Origin: JBKCUI01 sp052161625
Lineage (GTDB): Bacteria > Planctomycetota > Planctomycetia > Pirellulales > Pirellulaceae
Strand: one strand, 5' to 3'
DNA: 64,000 nucleotides
Assembly: GCA_052161625.1 (NCBI GenBank)
Contig: CP197412.1
In this document: positions 1-7,551 of the stretch, one piece after another
How the letters are laid out: each line of letters begins with the position of its first letter
Numbering within the stretch: the stretch's first letter is position 1
Translations under genes and position numbers: made by a program
Notes under the pieces: model-generated
What the model was told of the DNA's origin: nothing
Database searches by the model: none
Seen by the model: the letters and a program-made list of their open reading frames with translations, nothing else

Positions 1-1
1 C

Positions 2-1311
2 GAAACCCTCAAGCACATCCCGTTGAAGCTTGTTGTTCTCCAGTACAAGAAGCCTGTTCTGGCTTACGCCAACTCCCCCGAACGCGAGCTGAACGTCGAA
101 GAAGAAGTAAATCTTGGGGAAAAGGGCCGCTACCACCCTTCCGTGGCTGCTCAAGTGATCCATGGCAAGTTCGGGCTCCATCTCCCCTATTACCGCCTGC
201 AAGACATGTTCGCCTCCTCGGGGTGGACCCCAAGTCGATCCACCCTGGATTACCTGGCGGATCTAACTCATGATGTTTCGGAAAGGCTGCTCGAAGCGAT
301 GCGAGCCAGACTCATGGCCTCTCGTTGCTTGGGGCTTGATGACACGCACGTCAAGCTGATCATGCCCAAGGAGATACCCGACGAAAAGGAGGCTCTGCAA
401 GACTCCCGAATACAGCGACTCCTTGAGAAGATGAAGGAGGCTCAAAAGGAAAAGAAAGATAGCCTGGATGCCAAGATGTGGGGCTACTCCGGCTTCGACA
501 CAACAGCTCCTTATGATCTCTTCGACTTCCGAGTCTCGCGGCATCGCGATGGACCTGCAGAATACTTGGAAGGGTATACCGGGCATGTGATGGCAGACTG
601 TTATTCGGGCAACATGAGCGTGATTCTTGCGCCCGGGTCGAAGATGACCCGCATGGCGTGCTGGTCGCATGCGCGCCGTCATGTTTATGAACATCAATCC
701 AACGATCAGAAAGCCGCATCGCTCCCTCTTGCGCTGATGAACCAGCTTTACGATATCGAGCGTCGCTGGCGCAGTGGAGCGATGAAGCACGAGGAGAACT
801 GCGAGCCAAAGAATCGCGAATGATACTCGATCGACTCCGCGACTGGCTCGATGGCCCGTTGGCACGAAGCGCGTTACCTGCGAGCAAGCTTGGTGGCGCG
901 CTCAACTATGTGCGCAACCACTGGGATGCGTTATGCGTATACGCCACCGACGGCCGCCTGCCGATCGACAACAATCAAGTCGAAAGGCTGATGAAGCGAG
1001 TCGCGATTGGGCGCAAGAACTGGCTGTTCGTCGGAAGCATGCGAGCCGGGATACGCAATGCAAGCCTCATGAGTCTGGTTGCCAGTGCGCAGCGTCAGGA
1101 GATTGACATTGGGATGTACTTGGAGAGTGTGATCACACACTTGCTACGAGGGACAGCGCGCGTGGAGGAGCTGCTACCGGATCGCTGGAAGGCAGAGCAC
1201 CCGGAAGCTGTGCGCACCTATCGGGAGCAGGAGCGTCGCGATAAGGCTGATAACGCAACGGCCCAAGCTGCGAAGCGTCGAATGCGAAATCAGCTTCGCA
1301 AATCGAAGTAG
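2..1311 (+). pseudogene. IS66-family transposase (TnpC), 5'-truncated by the window edge and frameshifted
   Basis: The reading frame is already open at base 2, so the gene begins outside the window. Frame 2 runs to a stop at 823 and the rest continues in frame 1 from 820 to 1311. Between about 765 and 785 the expected IS66 continuation (DEARGELRAKESR) lies in the other frame, so a one-base indel separates the halves. The first half carries IS66 DDE-domain signatures (LGLDDTHVKL, SRHRDGPAEY, CWSHARR). The second half carries the conserved C-terminal block (PIDNNQVERLMKRVAIGRKNW). A programmed frameshift is not usual for IS66 TnpC, so I read this as a dead copy. No TnpA or TnpB partner is visible. 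Confidence 0.88.
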
Positions 1312-1355
1312 GGAACAGAGCGCCACGACGCAACCCTACCCGCGAGAAAATCTCG

Positions 1356-1376
1356 GTGAGCTTCGTGTACGCTCAC
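1356..1376. repeat. Palindrome near the probable right end of the IS66 element
   Basis: The sequence GTGAGC, nine bases, GCTCAC forms an inverted repeat 45 bp after the transposase stop. IS66 elements often end in short GTRAGC-type palindromic termini, so this may mark the right end of the element. The left end is outside the window, so the terminal inverted repeat cannot be matched. Confidence 0.4.
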
Positions 1377-1718
1377 ATACGTGTGACGGGCATGAGCGTA
1401 GACGGCGATGAAACGCGGCCTAAGACAGATTCCGGTCAAACGCTCCTCAAGATTGAAACTGTGAACGGTAAGCAACTCACCCAATCGGTCTACTTCTCGT
1501 TTCGGCGCGCTGCCGAAGGAATCAAAAAACCAGAATCTGGAACCCCTTTCGATTACTTTGTTCACGAATGGGGATCCTTCGACGGCTTTGTGCAGCCGCC
1601 CAAATCACTCGGAATTGAAACGCCGATCGTTGCAAACGATGGCTTCCACTTTCGCCCGGAAATCACAATTCACAAATCAAACACAGTTCCGCGCGACCCT
1701 AATCGCCAACGCGAATAG
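1356..1718 (+). CDS. Unrecognised ORF or gene fragment directly after the IS66 end
   Basis: An open frame of 120 codons that begins with GTG inside the suspected IS66 terminus. The protein-like part is roughly residues 12-120, with an aromatic-rich stretch (FDYFVHEWGSFDGFV). I do not recognise a family. The position suggests the 3' remnant of a host gene interrupted by the insertion rather than a complete gene, but a chance ORF is equally possible. Confidence 0.22.
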   Translation: MSFVYAHIRVTGMSVDGDETRPKTDSGQTLLKIETVNGKQLTQSVYFSFRRAAEGIKKPESGTPFDYFVHEWGSFDGFVQPPKSLGIETPIVANDGFHFRPEITIHKSNTVPRDPNRQRE

Positions 1719-2065
1719 CCTACTAAGGCAGTGCACCTGAAATAGCGAACGAGCCGGTTTTGAAAAGGAGTGTCACCTGGGCCCGCCCAGTGACTTTGGT
1801 CGTTGCCACTACACCGTCTCTCGACTCCAGCCCAGTGTAACCCGCTTCACGCGAGTAAGTGGTCGCGATTCAGTATCGAGCCGATGCGCCGGCTTCTTGT
1901 GCTGGCCGCGATTGTTCCACTCGATGCGTACTGGCTGGCTCTCGGAGCTGCAGCGAGAGTTCCGGCTTCACATGGCGTTGCTGGCGCCGTAACTCACCGA
2001 GCATCGCCCACCAGCCCGTCTTCCACTGACTCTCCCCCGCGCGAACCTATACGCATCCTTCCAAA

Positions 2066-2304
2066 TTTTCCGCCCCAGTGTCCTAGCGTGTCACAGTGGG
2101 AGCGTCTCGTGGAGAGCCAAAAGGAAGGTTTGCTAGCACATGCTGGCGTAATGTCTGTCTCAAGGACGCAACCAATGAGCCGCACTCTGTTTGAAGGTAA
2201 TCATGCTCCGTTTTCACCCCCCTCGTTTCAACGATGTCGCGCTGCTGCGATCCCTTGTAGAGATCTTCCACAACAACAATGGCTACACGCCGGCCGAGTT
2301 GATG
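2066..2304. repeat. Dispersed repeat A, copy 1 (5' region plus start of an unknown gene family)
   Basis: This block is clearly homologous to 18904-19107, with shared stretches such as GTCTCAAGGACGCAACCAAT. Similarity starts near TTTTCCGC and ends sharply at GTTGATG (2304). After that point the two loci differ. Copy 1 contains 36 bp (2194-2229) missing from copy 2, flanked by GTTT. The block covers the upstream region, ribosome-binding site and first 34 codons of an unknown gene. The stretch 1719-2065 before it shows no gene I can support. Confidence 0.8.
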
Positions 2305-2358
2305 TGGGCCTTCGCTTGCTCGAGCATGGCGGTGGAACTATCCAGGCCGGTGACTTGA
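2203..2358 (+). pseudogene. 5' fragment of an unknown planctomycete gene family (paralogue of 19018-19548)
   Basis: ATG at 2203 follows GAAGG at a good spacing. The first 34 codons (MLRFHPPRFNDVALLRSLVE and on to the residues PAELM) align with the protein encoded at 19030-19104, including HNNNGYTPAEL. Homology stops at 2304, where the sequence switches into the reverse complement of a methyltransferase fragment. The remaining 17 codons before the TGA at 2356 are junk from that junction. It therefore keeps a start codon but has lost nearly all of its body. The family function is unknown to me. Confidence 0.6.
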
Positions 2359-2553
2359 TAGCCACGATCCCTCAGCCAGCGTGTGAAGTGTCCGGACCAA
2401 CACCCGATTTCCAAGACAGACTTCGTACCCTGAATGCTCCGTAGCTGCTTTCCAAGCAAAGCCTTCTCCTGTTGACTCGCCCGCCGCCGCGCCTGAATAC
2501 CATGCTTCGTAGCGAGCTGCCAACTCGGGATCGTCAAATGGATTTGAGCTCAT
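2283..2553 (-). pseudogene. Class I SAM-dependent methyltransferase, frameshifted and C-terminally truncated
   Basis: From ATG at 2553 the minus strand reads NPFDDPELAARYEAWYSG, a typical start of this methyltransferase family. It then shifts frame within a GC-rich run (about 2473-2494) into RRRASQQEKALLGK and KSVLEIGCWSGHFTRWLRD, the SAM-binding motif I region, and GLDSSTAMLEQAKAH. Homology ends at about 2305, where the sequence becomes repeat A. Two lesions are visible, a one-base indel and loss of everything after motif II. It lies downstream of the arsR / desulfurase / dsrE / LRR genes on the same strand and may have been the last gene of that unit. Confidence 0.72.
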
Positions 2554-2584
2554 ACCTTCCGCCCGCACTTTTCTCGCGCCATTG

Positions 2585-3229
2585 TCAGCGACGAACTCTA
2601 ACGCTTGGAACAACTGCATGAAGGTCTGCTACACCAGAGTCAGTGACCGAAGTGCCTAGAAGCGATAGGAATCTTAGCTTGCCTAAATCCCCCAGCTTCT
2701 TCATCGACGCATCCGTCACTCTAGTGCGATTAAGGTAGAGCCATTCCAGACGAGGCATCAACGCCAACGTCGCAGTGCCCTCATCGCTTACGTTTGTATC
2801 ATTGAGCAAATGAATGGTCAGGTTCTTAACGACAAGAAGATGCTTGAGCGACTCGTCGGTGATTTTTGTACGATTAAGCGAAAGAGACTTCAGAGCTGGC
2901 AACGACTTCAAGACAGCCAATCCATCACCCTTGATCTTTGAGCCTTCAAGCGACAGATACTGCAACTGCGTTAAACCTTCCAGGCGTTTCAACGAATCGT
3001 CATTGATGTCGCAATTGCGCAGATAGATCCGACGAACGCCGGCAGGCAAATCAAGCTGCTCGAAGTCCTGTCGGGTTCCGTCGTTGAGCGTGATCGAACG
3101 TGAGCTGCTTGCGGAGTCATCGTCCCTCTTGATTGCCTTCTCCTGAGCGCTTGCAACCATCCACCCTTGGTAAAGGCCAATCGTGAGAATGAGCGGACAA
3201 ATTAGACTGAGCGGCGAGTTCATGTTCAT
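2585..3229 (-). CDS. Secreted leucine-rich-repeat protein
   Basis: The 214-residue product has an N-terminal hydrophobic signal sequence (about residues 5-28, ending near VASAQ) and then at least five LRR units of about 24 residues. The repeats carry LxxLxLxxTxITD patterns (LKSLSLNRTKITDESLKHL, LEWLYLNRTRVTDASMKKL). This is the bacterial cysteine-less LRR type common in planctomycete exported proteins, likely a binding scaffold with no catalytic residues. It starts 8 bp after the dsrE-like stop, so it is probably cotranscribed with the upstream arsR set. Its ligand is unknown. Confidence 0.75.
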   Translation of the reverse strand: MNMNSPLSLICPLILTIGLYQGWMVASAQEKAIKRDDDSASSSRSITLNDGTRQDFEQLDLPAGVRRIYLRNCDINDDSLKRLEGLTQLQYLSLEGSKIKGDGLAVLKSLPALKSLSLNRTKITDESLKHLLVVKNLTIHLLNDTNVSDEGTATLALMPRLEWLYLNRTRVTDASMKKLGDLGKLRFLSLLGTSVTDSGVADLHAVVPSVRVRR

Positions 3230-3237
3230 TTGCTCAC

Positions 3238-3609
3238 TTAAAACACGAGGACTTTGTCTGCCCAGTCCGTTAGCACCGTTCGTTCATCGAGACTGCTTCG
3301 ATGGCAGCCTTCCGCCAGTTCCTCAGTCGTAATTCCGCGAGCATCCATGCAAGAGCCACAGACGCTGACTTGCCCTTGGTGCCTTACCACCTTCTCAATC
3401 ATGTGCTCGATATTGTAAAAACCTTGCGGAACCTTCTGGCCTCGCTTCGCACAACCTACCGCGTCTCCAAGCAAGAATATTCTCACTTCGAACTCTGCTG
3501 GGCGTGTGATCGCTGTGTGCGTCGATAAGCCACCGGCCAAGCGAAGCGCGTTATAGGACCATTCGTTCCCATATGCGGCTTCATTCAGAATGAACAGATA
3601 CTTTGACAT
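3238..3609 (-). CDS. DsrE/DsrF-like (YchN-type) sulfur-relay family protein
   Basis: The 123-residue protein spans the full length of the DsrE-like family. Characteristic features are the N-terminal beta strand and helix (KYLFILNEAAYGNEWSYNALRLA), EVRIFLLGDAVGCA, and the C-terminal VSVCGSCMDARGI motif with a CGSC pair that could carry persulfide sulfur. Family members act in cytosolic sulfur transfer. The neighbouring cysteine desulfurase relic and ArsR regulator suggest an ancestral sulfur or metal stress operon. The sulfur donor encoded in cis is broken here, so the present substrate is unclear. Confidence 0.8.
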   Translation of the reverse strand: MSKYLFILNEAAYGNEWSYNALRLAGGLSTHTAITRPAEFEVRIFLLGDAVGCAKRGQKVPQGFYNIEHMIEKVVRHQGQVSVCGSCMDARGITTEELAEGCHRSSLDERTVLTDWADKVLVF

Positions 3610-3633
3610 GTGAAATCCTTTCGGGCACTGGGG

Positions 3634-4213
3634 TTACTTCGAAGACAGACACCCACTAATAGCATCTGTTACGTAATCGATTTCTTCTTTGCAGCTCGAT
3701 CGGCCGAGGCTGAAACGTACCGCACCCAAACACCGCTGTGCGTTCAGCCCCATCGCAGAGAGAACCGGACTCAAATGCTGTTTGCCGGCATGGCAAGCGG
3801 AACCGGTGGATGCAGCCAAGAAAGGCAATCGAGCAAGTAGGTCGTAGCCAGCGATGCCGTCGAAACTGACGTTTAGCGTATTGGGGAGCCGTTTGTTTGG
3901 ATGGGTGCTCGATCGAACTGATGATGAAATGCGGTTGCTTCCGTCGCTGGTGGTTCGCGAAGAACACTCCCTTGAGTGCGTGATTGCTAGCTTCGGTACC
4001 GCCGGATGTGAAGATGATCTCGGTGGGATCGCATCCAATCAACGAAGCAACTCGAATCCGCGATAACTCGACGATCTCTGCTGCGGACGTGCCAGCCCAA
4101 TGTCGGCTGGATGGATTTCCAAGATCAAGCTCAAGTATTCTCAGCAACTCGGCTTTGACGAACTCGGAAAGTGGAGTGGTGGCATTGTAATCCAGATAAA
4201 TTTGCTGGCTCAT
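3634..4213 (-). pseudogene. Cysteine desulfurase (NifS/IscS type) with a large internal deletion
   Basis: The N-terminal part reads IYLDYNATTPLSEFV, LGNPSSRHWAG and EIIFTSGGTEASNHALKG, ending at HFIISSIEHPS near 3925. The frame then jumps to the C-terminal part, KRLPNTLNVSFDGI, STGSACHAG (the active-site Cys loop) and VRFSLG. About half of a normal 380-residue enzyme is missing, including the PLP-binding His-Lys segment, and the halves are out of frame. The start overlaps the arsR stop (ATGA), showing that it once belonged to that operon. No activity is expected. Confidence 0.82.
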
Positions 4214-4608
4214 CCTCGTGCTCTCACAGTTCGCTTGGCTTTCTCCTTCGGCATCTTTGGGGGCGAGGTCTGCTTTGCTTCGAACTTGGCTTTCTCGCCT
4301 TTGATCTGCTCCGTTGACTTCGACACGGGGGTTTCGTTGGAAGCAAGTTGTTCAAGCAGCACTCGAGTCAGCTTCGGCTTGGCGAGATAGTAACAGCGGG
4401 TCTGTGCGTCTTGAGCGAAGTCCACCAACTGCGTATGTCTCAACAACGCCAAGTGTTGGGACAGGTTCGCTTGACGTGCAGGCAGCAAGTCTTCGAGGTC
4501 TGTTACGCATTTCGGACCTTTCGAAAGCTCTTGAAGAATTGCCAGCCGAGTCGGGTGCGCAAAGGCTCGCAGCAGCACGGTGGCAGCTTTCGTGTCGATT
4601 TCAGTCAA
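4210..4608 (-). CDS. ArsR/SmtB-family winged-helix repressor
   Basis: The 132-residue protein has a canonical ArsR fold: FAHPTRLAILQELSKGPKCV (alpha 1-2), the recognition-helix region ANLSQHLALLRHTQLVDF, and the wing (TRCYYLAKP). A Lys-rich tail of about 40 residues follows residue 95. The motif KCVTDLEDLL sits where ELCVCDL metal-site motifs occur in ArsR, but only one Cys is present. It overlaps the desulfurase by 4 bp and is divergent from the methyltransferase at 4691, so the 82-bp gap between them probably contains its operator. Confidence 0.88.
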   Translation of the reverse strand: MTEIDTKAATVLLRAFAHPTRLAILQELSKGPKCVTDLEDLLPARQANLSQHLALLRHTQLVDFAQDAQTRCYYLAKPKLTRVLLEQLASNETPVSKSTEQIKGEKAKFEAKQTSPPKMPKEKAKRTVRARG

Positions 4609-4690
4609 GATCTCGCTCCGGGTTGTTGTATTCGCATATCCGAATACAATCGTAGTGTTTTCAAGCCGCTACACAAGATGAGTACCCGCG

Positions 4691-5305
4691 ATGGACAGAA
4701 CACAGCACTGGGAAAACGTCTACCAAACGAAGAATTCGACCGAAGTGAGTTGGTACGAACCCGATCCAAAACAGTCGCTTGATTTGATCCTCCAAGTTGC
4801 TGGAGATTCGCGAGGCCGAGTGCTTGACGTCGGCGGTGGGCAGTCTTTTTTGGTCGATCGATTGCTGGATGCCGGTTTCTCGCATGTGGCTGTACTCGAT
4901 ATTTCGCAAACCGCTATCGACGCAACCAAGGCTCGACTTGGTGAGCGGGCATCGCAAGTCGAATGGATCATCGCCGACATCACGCAGCGCGACTCACTGG
5001 GCGAGTTCGACGTTTGGCACGATCGCGCGGTGTTTCACTTCATCACCGATCCAGATGACAGAAGGCACTACGTGGAGTTGCTGAAGCGATCTCTGCCCAT
5101 CGGGGGCCACTTCGTCGCAGGAACGTTCGCCAAGGGCGGTCCCGAAAAGTGCAGTGGTCTGACGATCTGCCAATACGATGCTGCCACGATGCAGGCAGAG
5201 CTGGGGACGTCATTCGAACCCGTAAAGTGCAGCGAGTACCTGCACACCACGCCAACCGGCAAGCCCCAGCTATTTTTCTTTGGCATCTACAAACGCATTG
5301 CCTGA
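4691..5305 (+). CDS. Class I SAM-dependent methyltransferase
   Basis: The 204-residue protein matches a small intact family. It starts HWENVYQTKNSTEVSWYEPD, has SAM motif I (RVLDVGGGQSFLVDRLLDAG), an acidic motif II (VAVLDISQTAI), and a post-I segment (WIIADITQRDSLGEFDVWHDRAVFHFI). Relatives are often annotated as thiopurine- or arsenite-type methyltransferases, but the substrate cannot be read from the sequence. It is divergent from the ArsR gene and may be controlled by it, which would fit a stress or metalloid role. Confidence 0.82.
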   Translation: MDRTQHWENVYQTKNSTEVSWYEPDPKQSLDLILQVAGDSRGRVLDVGGGQSFLVDRLLDAGFSHVAVLDISQTAIDATKARLGERASQVEWIIADITQRDSLGEFDVWHDRAVFHFITDPDDRRHYVELLKRSLPIGGHFVAGTFAKGGPEKCSGLTICQYDAATMQAELGTSFEPVKCSEYLHTTPTGKPQLFFFGIYKRIA

Positions 5306-5454
5306 ACAATAAACAACTCGAGCCGCTAGGATGGACGACCAAATGAAAGCCTTTGCCAAGATTAGAGTGAGCAGATTCATGATTCTGGCCGTTGTGCTGG
5401 CGGTTAACTTCATGGCCAAGCGATCGAAGTTTACGAGGCAACACTCAACACGCC

Positions 5455-5787
5455 AGCTCCGCTTGGTCGCTAACCGGCGAGTCCTCGGCGACACGCTATT
5501 GCACCATCGCACAAGGCGGACCGATGAAGGTGGCCGTTAGCGACTTGAAGTTGGCTGAATCGCTACTTTCGTTGACGCCTGAGAGCGTCCCCAGCTTCGC
5601 GGATTTCGTACTAATCGAAACGCAAGACGATGCAGCGTTCTTTGCCAACGAGCAAGACGAAGATGGGGTTCGATATGCGAGTCGAATTCACACTTGGCTT
5701 GAGCTTAATGCAGGCGACGCTCGCCAACGCGAAACGGCCAAGGATCTGTATGAGTCCATCATCAAAGCAACGAAGGCGAAATGGTAA
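5455..5787 (+). pseudogene. C-terminal remnant of an AbiEi-type (type IV) antitoxin
   Basis: In frame 1, AWSLTGESSATRY followed by MKVAVSDLKLAESLL and RYASRIHTWLELNAGDARQRETAKDLYESI resembles the C-terminal half of AbiEi-family antitoxins (W-LTGE motif, then the YAS-IQTWLEL-GD-R end). The N-terminal wHTH is missing, and no convincing start exists except an internal ATG at 5524. It overlaps the next gene by 7 bp, the usual arrangement of AbiEi with AbiEii. I call it a remnant rather than a gene because the DNA-binding domain is absent. Confidence 0.5.
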
Positions 5788-6482
5788 TCTTGGATGATAT
5801 ATTGTGGCCGCACTTTCAGCCGCTTTGGCGAGATCTCGTTGCTGCTTCTTCAACCAACATCCTCGTCGCTGGCGGATACGGTCTATTTCTCAAGCAGCGC
5901 TGGCTATCAAGCTCCGCAAGCTTGCCCACCGTGGTACCGATTCCAAACTGGCTGGATGCGACACCACGCGTTACGAAAGACGTTGACCTGGTTCTCGGAC
6001 TTGATCTGATCAAGGATGCGAGCCATCAGAAGTCTGTCGTCTCTGCCCTAACTCAGAATGGGTTTGAAGCCAGTGATCGCGAGTCTGAAAAACGTTGGAA
6101 GTTTCTCAAACGACTTCGACGCCCCGAATATGGAGATTCGGATATGAGGACATTGCAGAACTTCGCCGGTATTGTCGCTGCCGATTTAGGGGACACCATT
6201 GTTACCGACAACGGAATCCCGTCCTTGATTGCAAGCCAACAGACTTTGCAATACCTTTTTCTGTGGGGTACAAAGGTTGGTGATGGTATTGTCAAATTCG
6301 TAGAAGACATGCCCTCATTGAGAATGCTCAACATTTCAACAAGATTTGTCGATCCCACTACTTTCTCGCGTGTCTGTGAACGACTTCCGGAATGCTACGT
6401 AATTCATCAGAAACATGGGCGAATGTTTCGTGGACTTACGGGAGACGACGCAATGCAAGCATGGCTATCGGCCCCAACATAA
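5781..6482 (+). CDS. Chimeric ORF: truncated AbiEii-like nucleotidyltransferase fused to an LRR-like tail
   Basis: Residues 1-118 look like the start of an AbiEii/minor-nucleotidyltransferase toxin: ILVAGGYGLFLKQRWL, then TKDVDLVLGLDLI, where DVDLV fits the metal-binding DxD region. From about residue 122 the protein changes character to LRR-like sequence (LQYLFLWGTKVGDGIVKFV, LRMLNISTRFVDPTTF) ending at residue 233. The switch near 6140-6180 suggests a deletion that joined a toxin 5' end to an unrelated LRR gene 3' end in frame. The nucleotidyltransferase domain is too short to be expected active. It is a complete ORF with a translationally coupled start. Confidence 0.5.
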   Translation: MVILDDILWPHFQPLWRDLVAASSTNILVAGGYGLFLKQRWLSSSASLPTVVPIPNWLDATPRVTKDVDLVLGLDLIKDASHQKSVVSALTQNGFEASDRESEKRWKFLKRLRRPEYGDSDMRTLQNFAGIVAADLGDTIVTDNGIPSLIASQQTLQYLFLWGTKVGDGIVKFVEDMPSLRMLNISTRFVDPTTFSRVCERLPECYVIHQKHGRMFRGLTGDDAMQAWLSAPT

Positions 6483-6952
6483 AGGCGAGCAAACCATTGC
6501 AGCAAAGTGGCGGATCCACCGCTTAGAATTTTGGAAACTTTCCCTGCCGCCACTCGCTGAACGGCGTCGGTCGTGTTTCATGGCTCGCTCGGCAATGCTT
6601 CCCGAATCGCCAACGAACTTCACTGGACGCCGGGATCGTTTTGCCCTGTCGACGCATTTCGTTGCTCTTCATGGTACGAATCCGCACGACAATGGCTTGT
6701 ACATAGGGATTGGAGAATTTGTGCTGCAAACGAACTCGTTTCAAACGCTCGTGACACCGCGGAACAAAAGGGTGCAACTGATCGTCTTTTTGTTCGACCC
6801 GATAGGCAGAACCAAGGATTGCAACCGAGCGGGCGAATCGGGCGGTTTGGCAATCGTCCCTGGGACAATCCTGACCGTCGCCCGTCGCCCATCGCCCATC
6901 GCATGCTGACCGTCGTGGCGAAATAGCCCATAAAATGCGGAGGAATCGATTT
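6483..6952. other. Region without a supportable gene
   Basis: Several overlapping ORFs exist on both strands, but none has a recognisable domain, a good start or consistent protein-like composition. A short tandem CGCCCATCGCCCATCGC occurs near 6885-6900. It is probably decayed gene remains between the AbiE relic and the cassette region. Confidence 0.4.
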
Positions 6953-7030
6953 ATGGAAGAACTACCCGCAGCCCAACAAATGCCAAAAATCATCGAACTG
7001 ATCGACGAGCTATTGTGCTTGGCGGCGTAA
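6953..7030 (+). CDS. Possible 25-residue small ORF with a strong Shine-Dalgarno
   Basis: ATG at 6953 is preceded by GGAGGAATCGATTT. It encodes a 25-residue, mildly amphipathic peptide (MEELPAAQQMPKIIELIDEL and a short tail). The ribosome-binding site is better than at most genes here. The peptide may instead be the 5' end of a truncated gene. No family is recognised. Confidence 0.22.
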   Translation: MEELPAAQQMPKIIELIDELLCLAA

Positions 7031-7120
7031 CCAAGCCCGAGTTCAACTGAATATACGATGATCGGTTAGAGATCGTTGCCTAAAGTGCAGTTCCAGTCAA
7101 ATCCTCGGATAACATGAGAG

Positions 7121-7216
7121 CAGAACACTAATCGACACTAATCACCACTAATAAGGAACAGCATAGGTTCGTGGTGGTTTTCGATTAGCGGCAATGAGTG
7201 TTGATTAGTGTTCCTG
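7121..7216 (+). repeat. CACTAATC hairpin element, diverged copy
   Basis: The left arm has three CACTAATC-type boxes spaced 10 bp apart. The right arm (CGATTAGCG, AATGAGTG, TGATTAGTGTTCCTG) is the imperfect inverted complement. The spacer differs from the copies near 44-45.5 kb but the arms are conserved, as expected for a structure under constraint or a mobile repeat. Confidence 0.7.
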
Positions 7217-7446
7217 TTTGTCCAAGAAGTTGAGCGTCACAATCTATCTGTGTTCCTAGTCGTCCTGAGTAGTTTTGACTCATTTCTTCATCCACCTCCT
7301 GGCTGATGTGCAATCAACGAGACGCTATGCTAGAATCTGGTCTGAGTTGGAGGCGGTCTCTAACGCATACAATTTGCTTATCATCCTGCTGACCGTCATA
7401 AGGGATCGGTTCACACTCGAACCTGTCGGATCAGAAAAGGCATGAG

Positions 7447-7534
7447 CTTACCAGCGGATGCAATCAACGTCTCGATCCACCGGCATTGGGCGGTCCATCC
7501 GTTCTCGCTCGACGTGACTGATGCTTTTCGTTCG
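7447..7534 (+). other. attC-like integron recombination site 1
   Basis: The left arm CTTACCAGCGGATGCAATCA and the following ACGTCTCGA pair imperfectly with the right arm TCGACGTGACTGATGC. The left arm has extra unpaired bases, as is typical of attC folded from one strand. ACCAGCGGATGCA is the left-arm type of planctomycete attC sites as I recall them. The next gene starts 18 bp after the right end, the expected cassette layout. This is the weakest of the three sites. Confidence 0.5.
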
Positions 7535-7551
7535 TCCAAGAGATATCAAAG

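Larger units (their letters stand above)
7121..7540 (+). repeat. Diverged single copy of the 458-bp repeat unit found in tandem at 43900-45570
   Basis: Starting with the CACTAATC hairpin, this stretch follows the 458-bp unit block by block. Shared blocks are a TTGACTCAT segment, GTGCAATCAACGA (unit: GTGCCATCAACGA), TACAATTTGCT, CTGACCG, CCTGTCGG, and TACCAGCGGATGCA followed by CAACGTCTCGATC. It stops at the start of the first cassette gene. No protein frame is conserved between copies, so the unit is non-coding. It carries an attC-like site at its 3' end. Confidence 0.75.

Noticed and set aside
263..865. Long minus-strand ORFs opposite the transposase
   Set aside because: Shadows of the IS66 coding frame with no family resemblance.
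1803..2444. 213-codon plus-strand ORF
   Set aside because: Low-complexity Ser/Pro-rich translation. Its middle repeats the 18904 locus in a frame that is not the gene frame there, and it runs into an antisense methyltransferase.
6415..6993. Overlapping ORFs on both strands (up to 164 codons)
   Set aside because: Composition differs between frames, there is no start with a ribosome site and no recognisable family.
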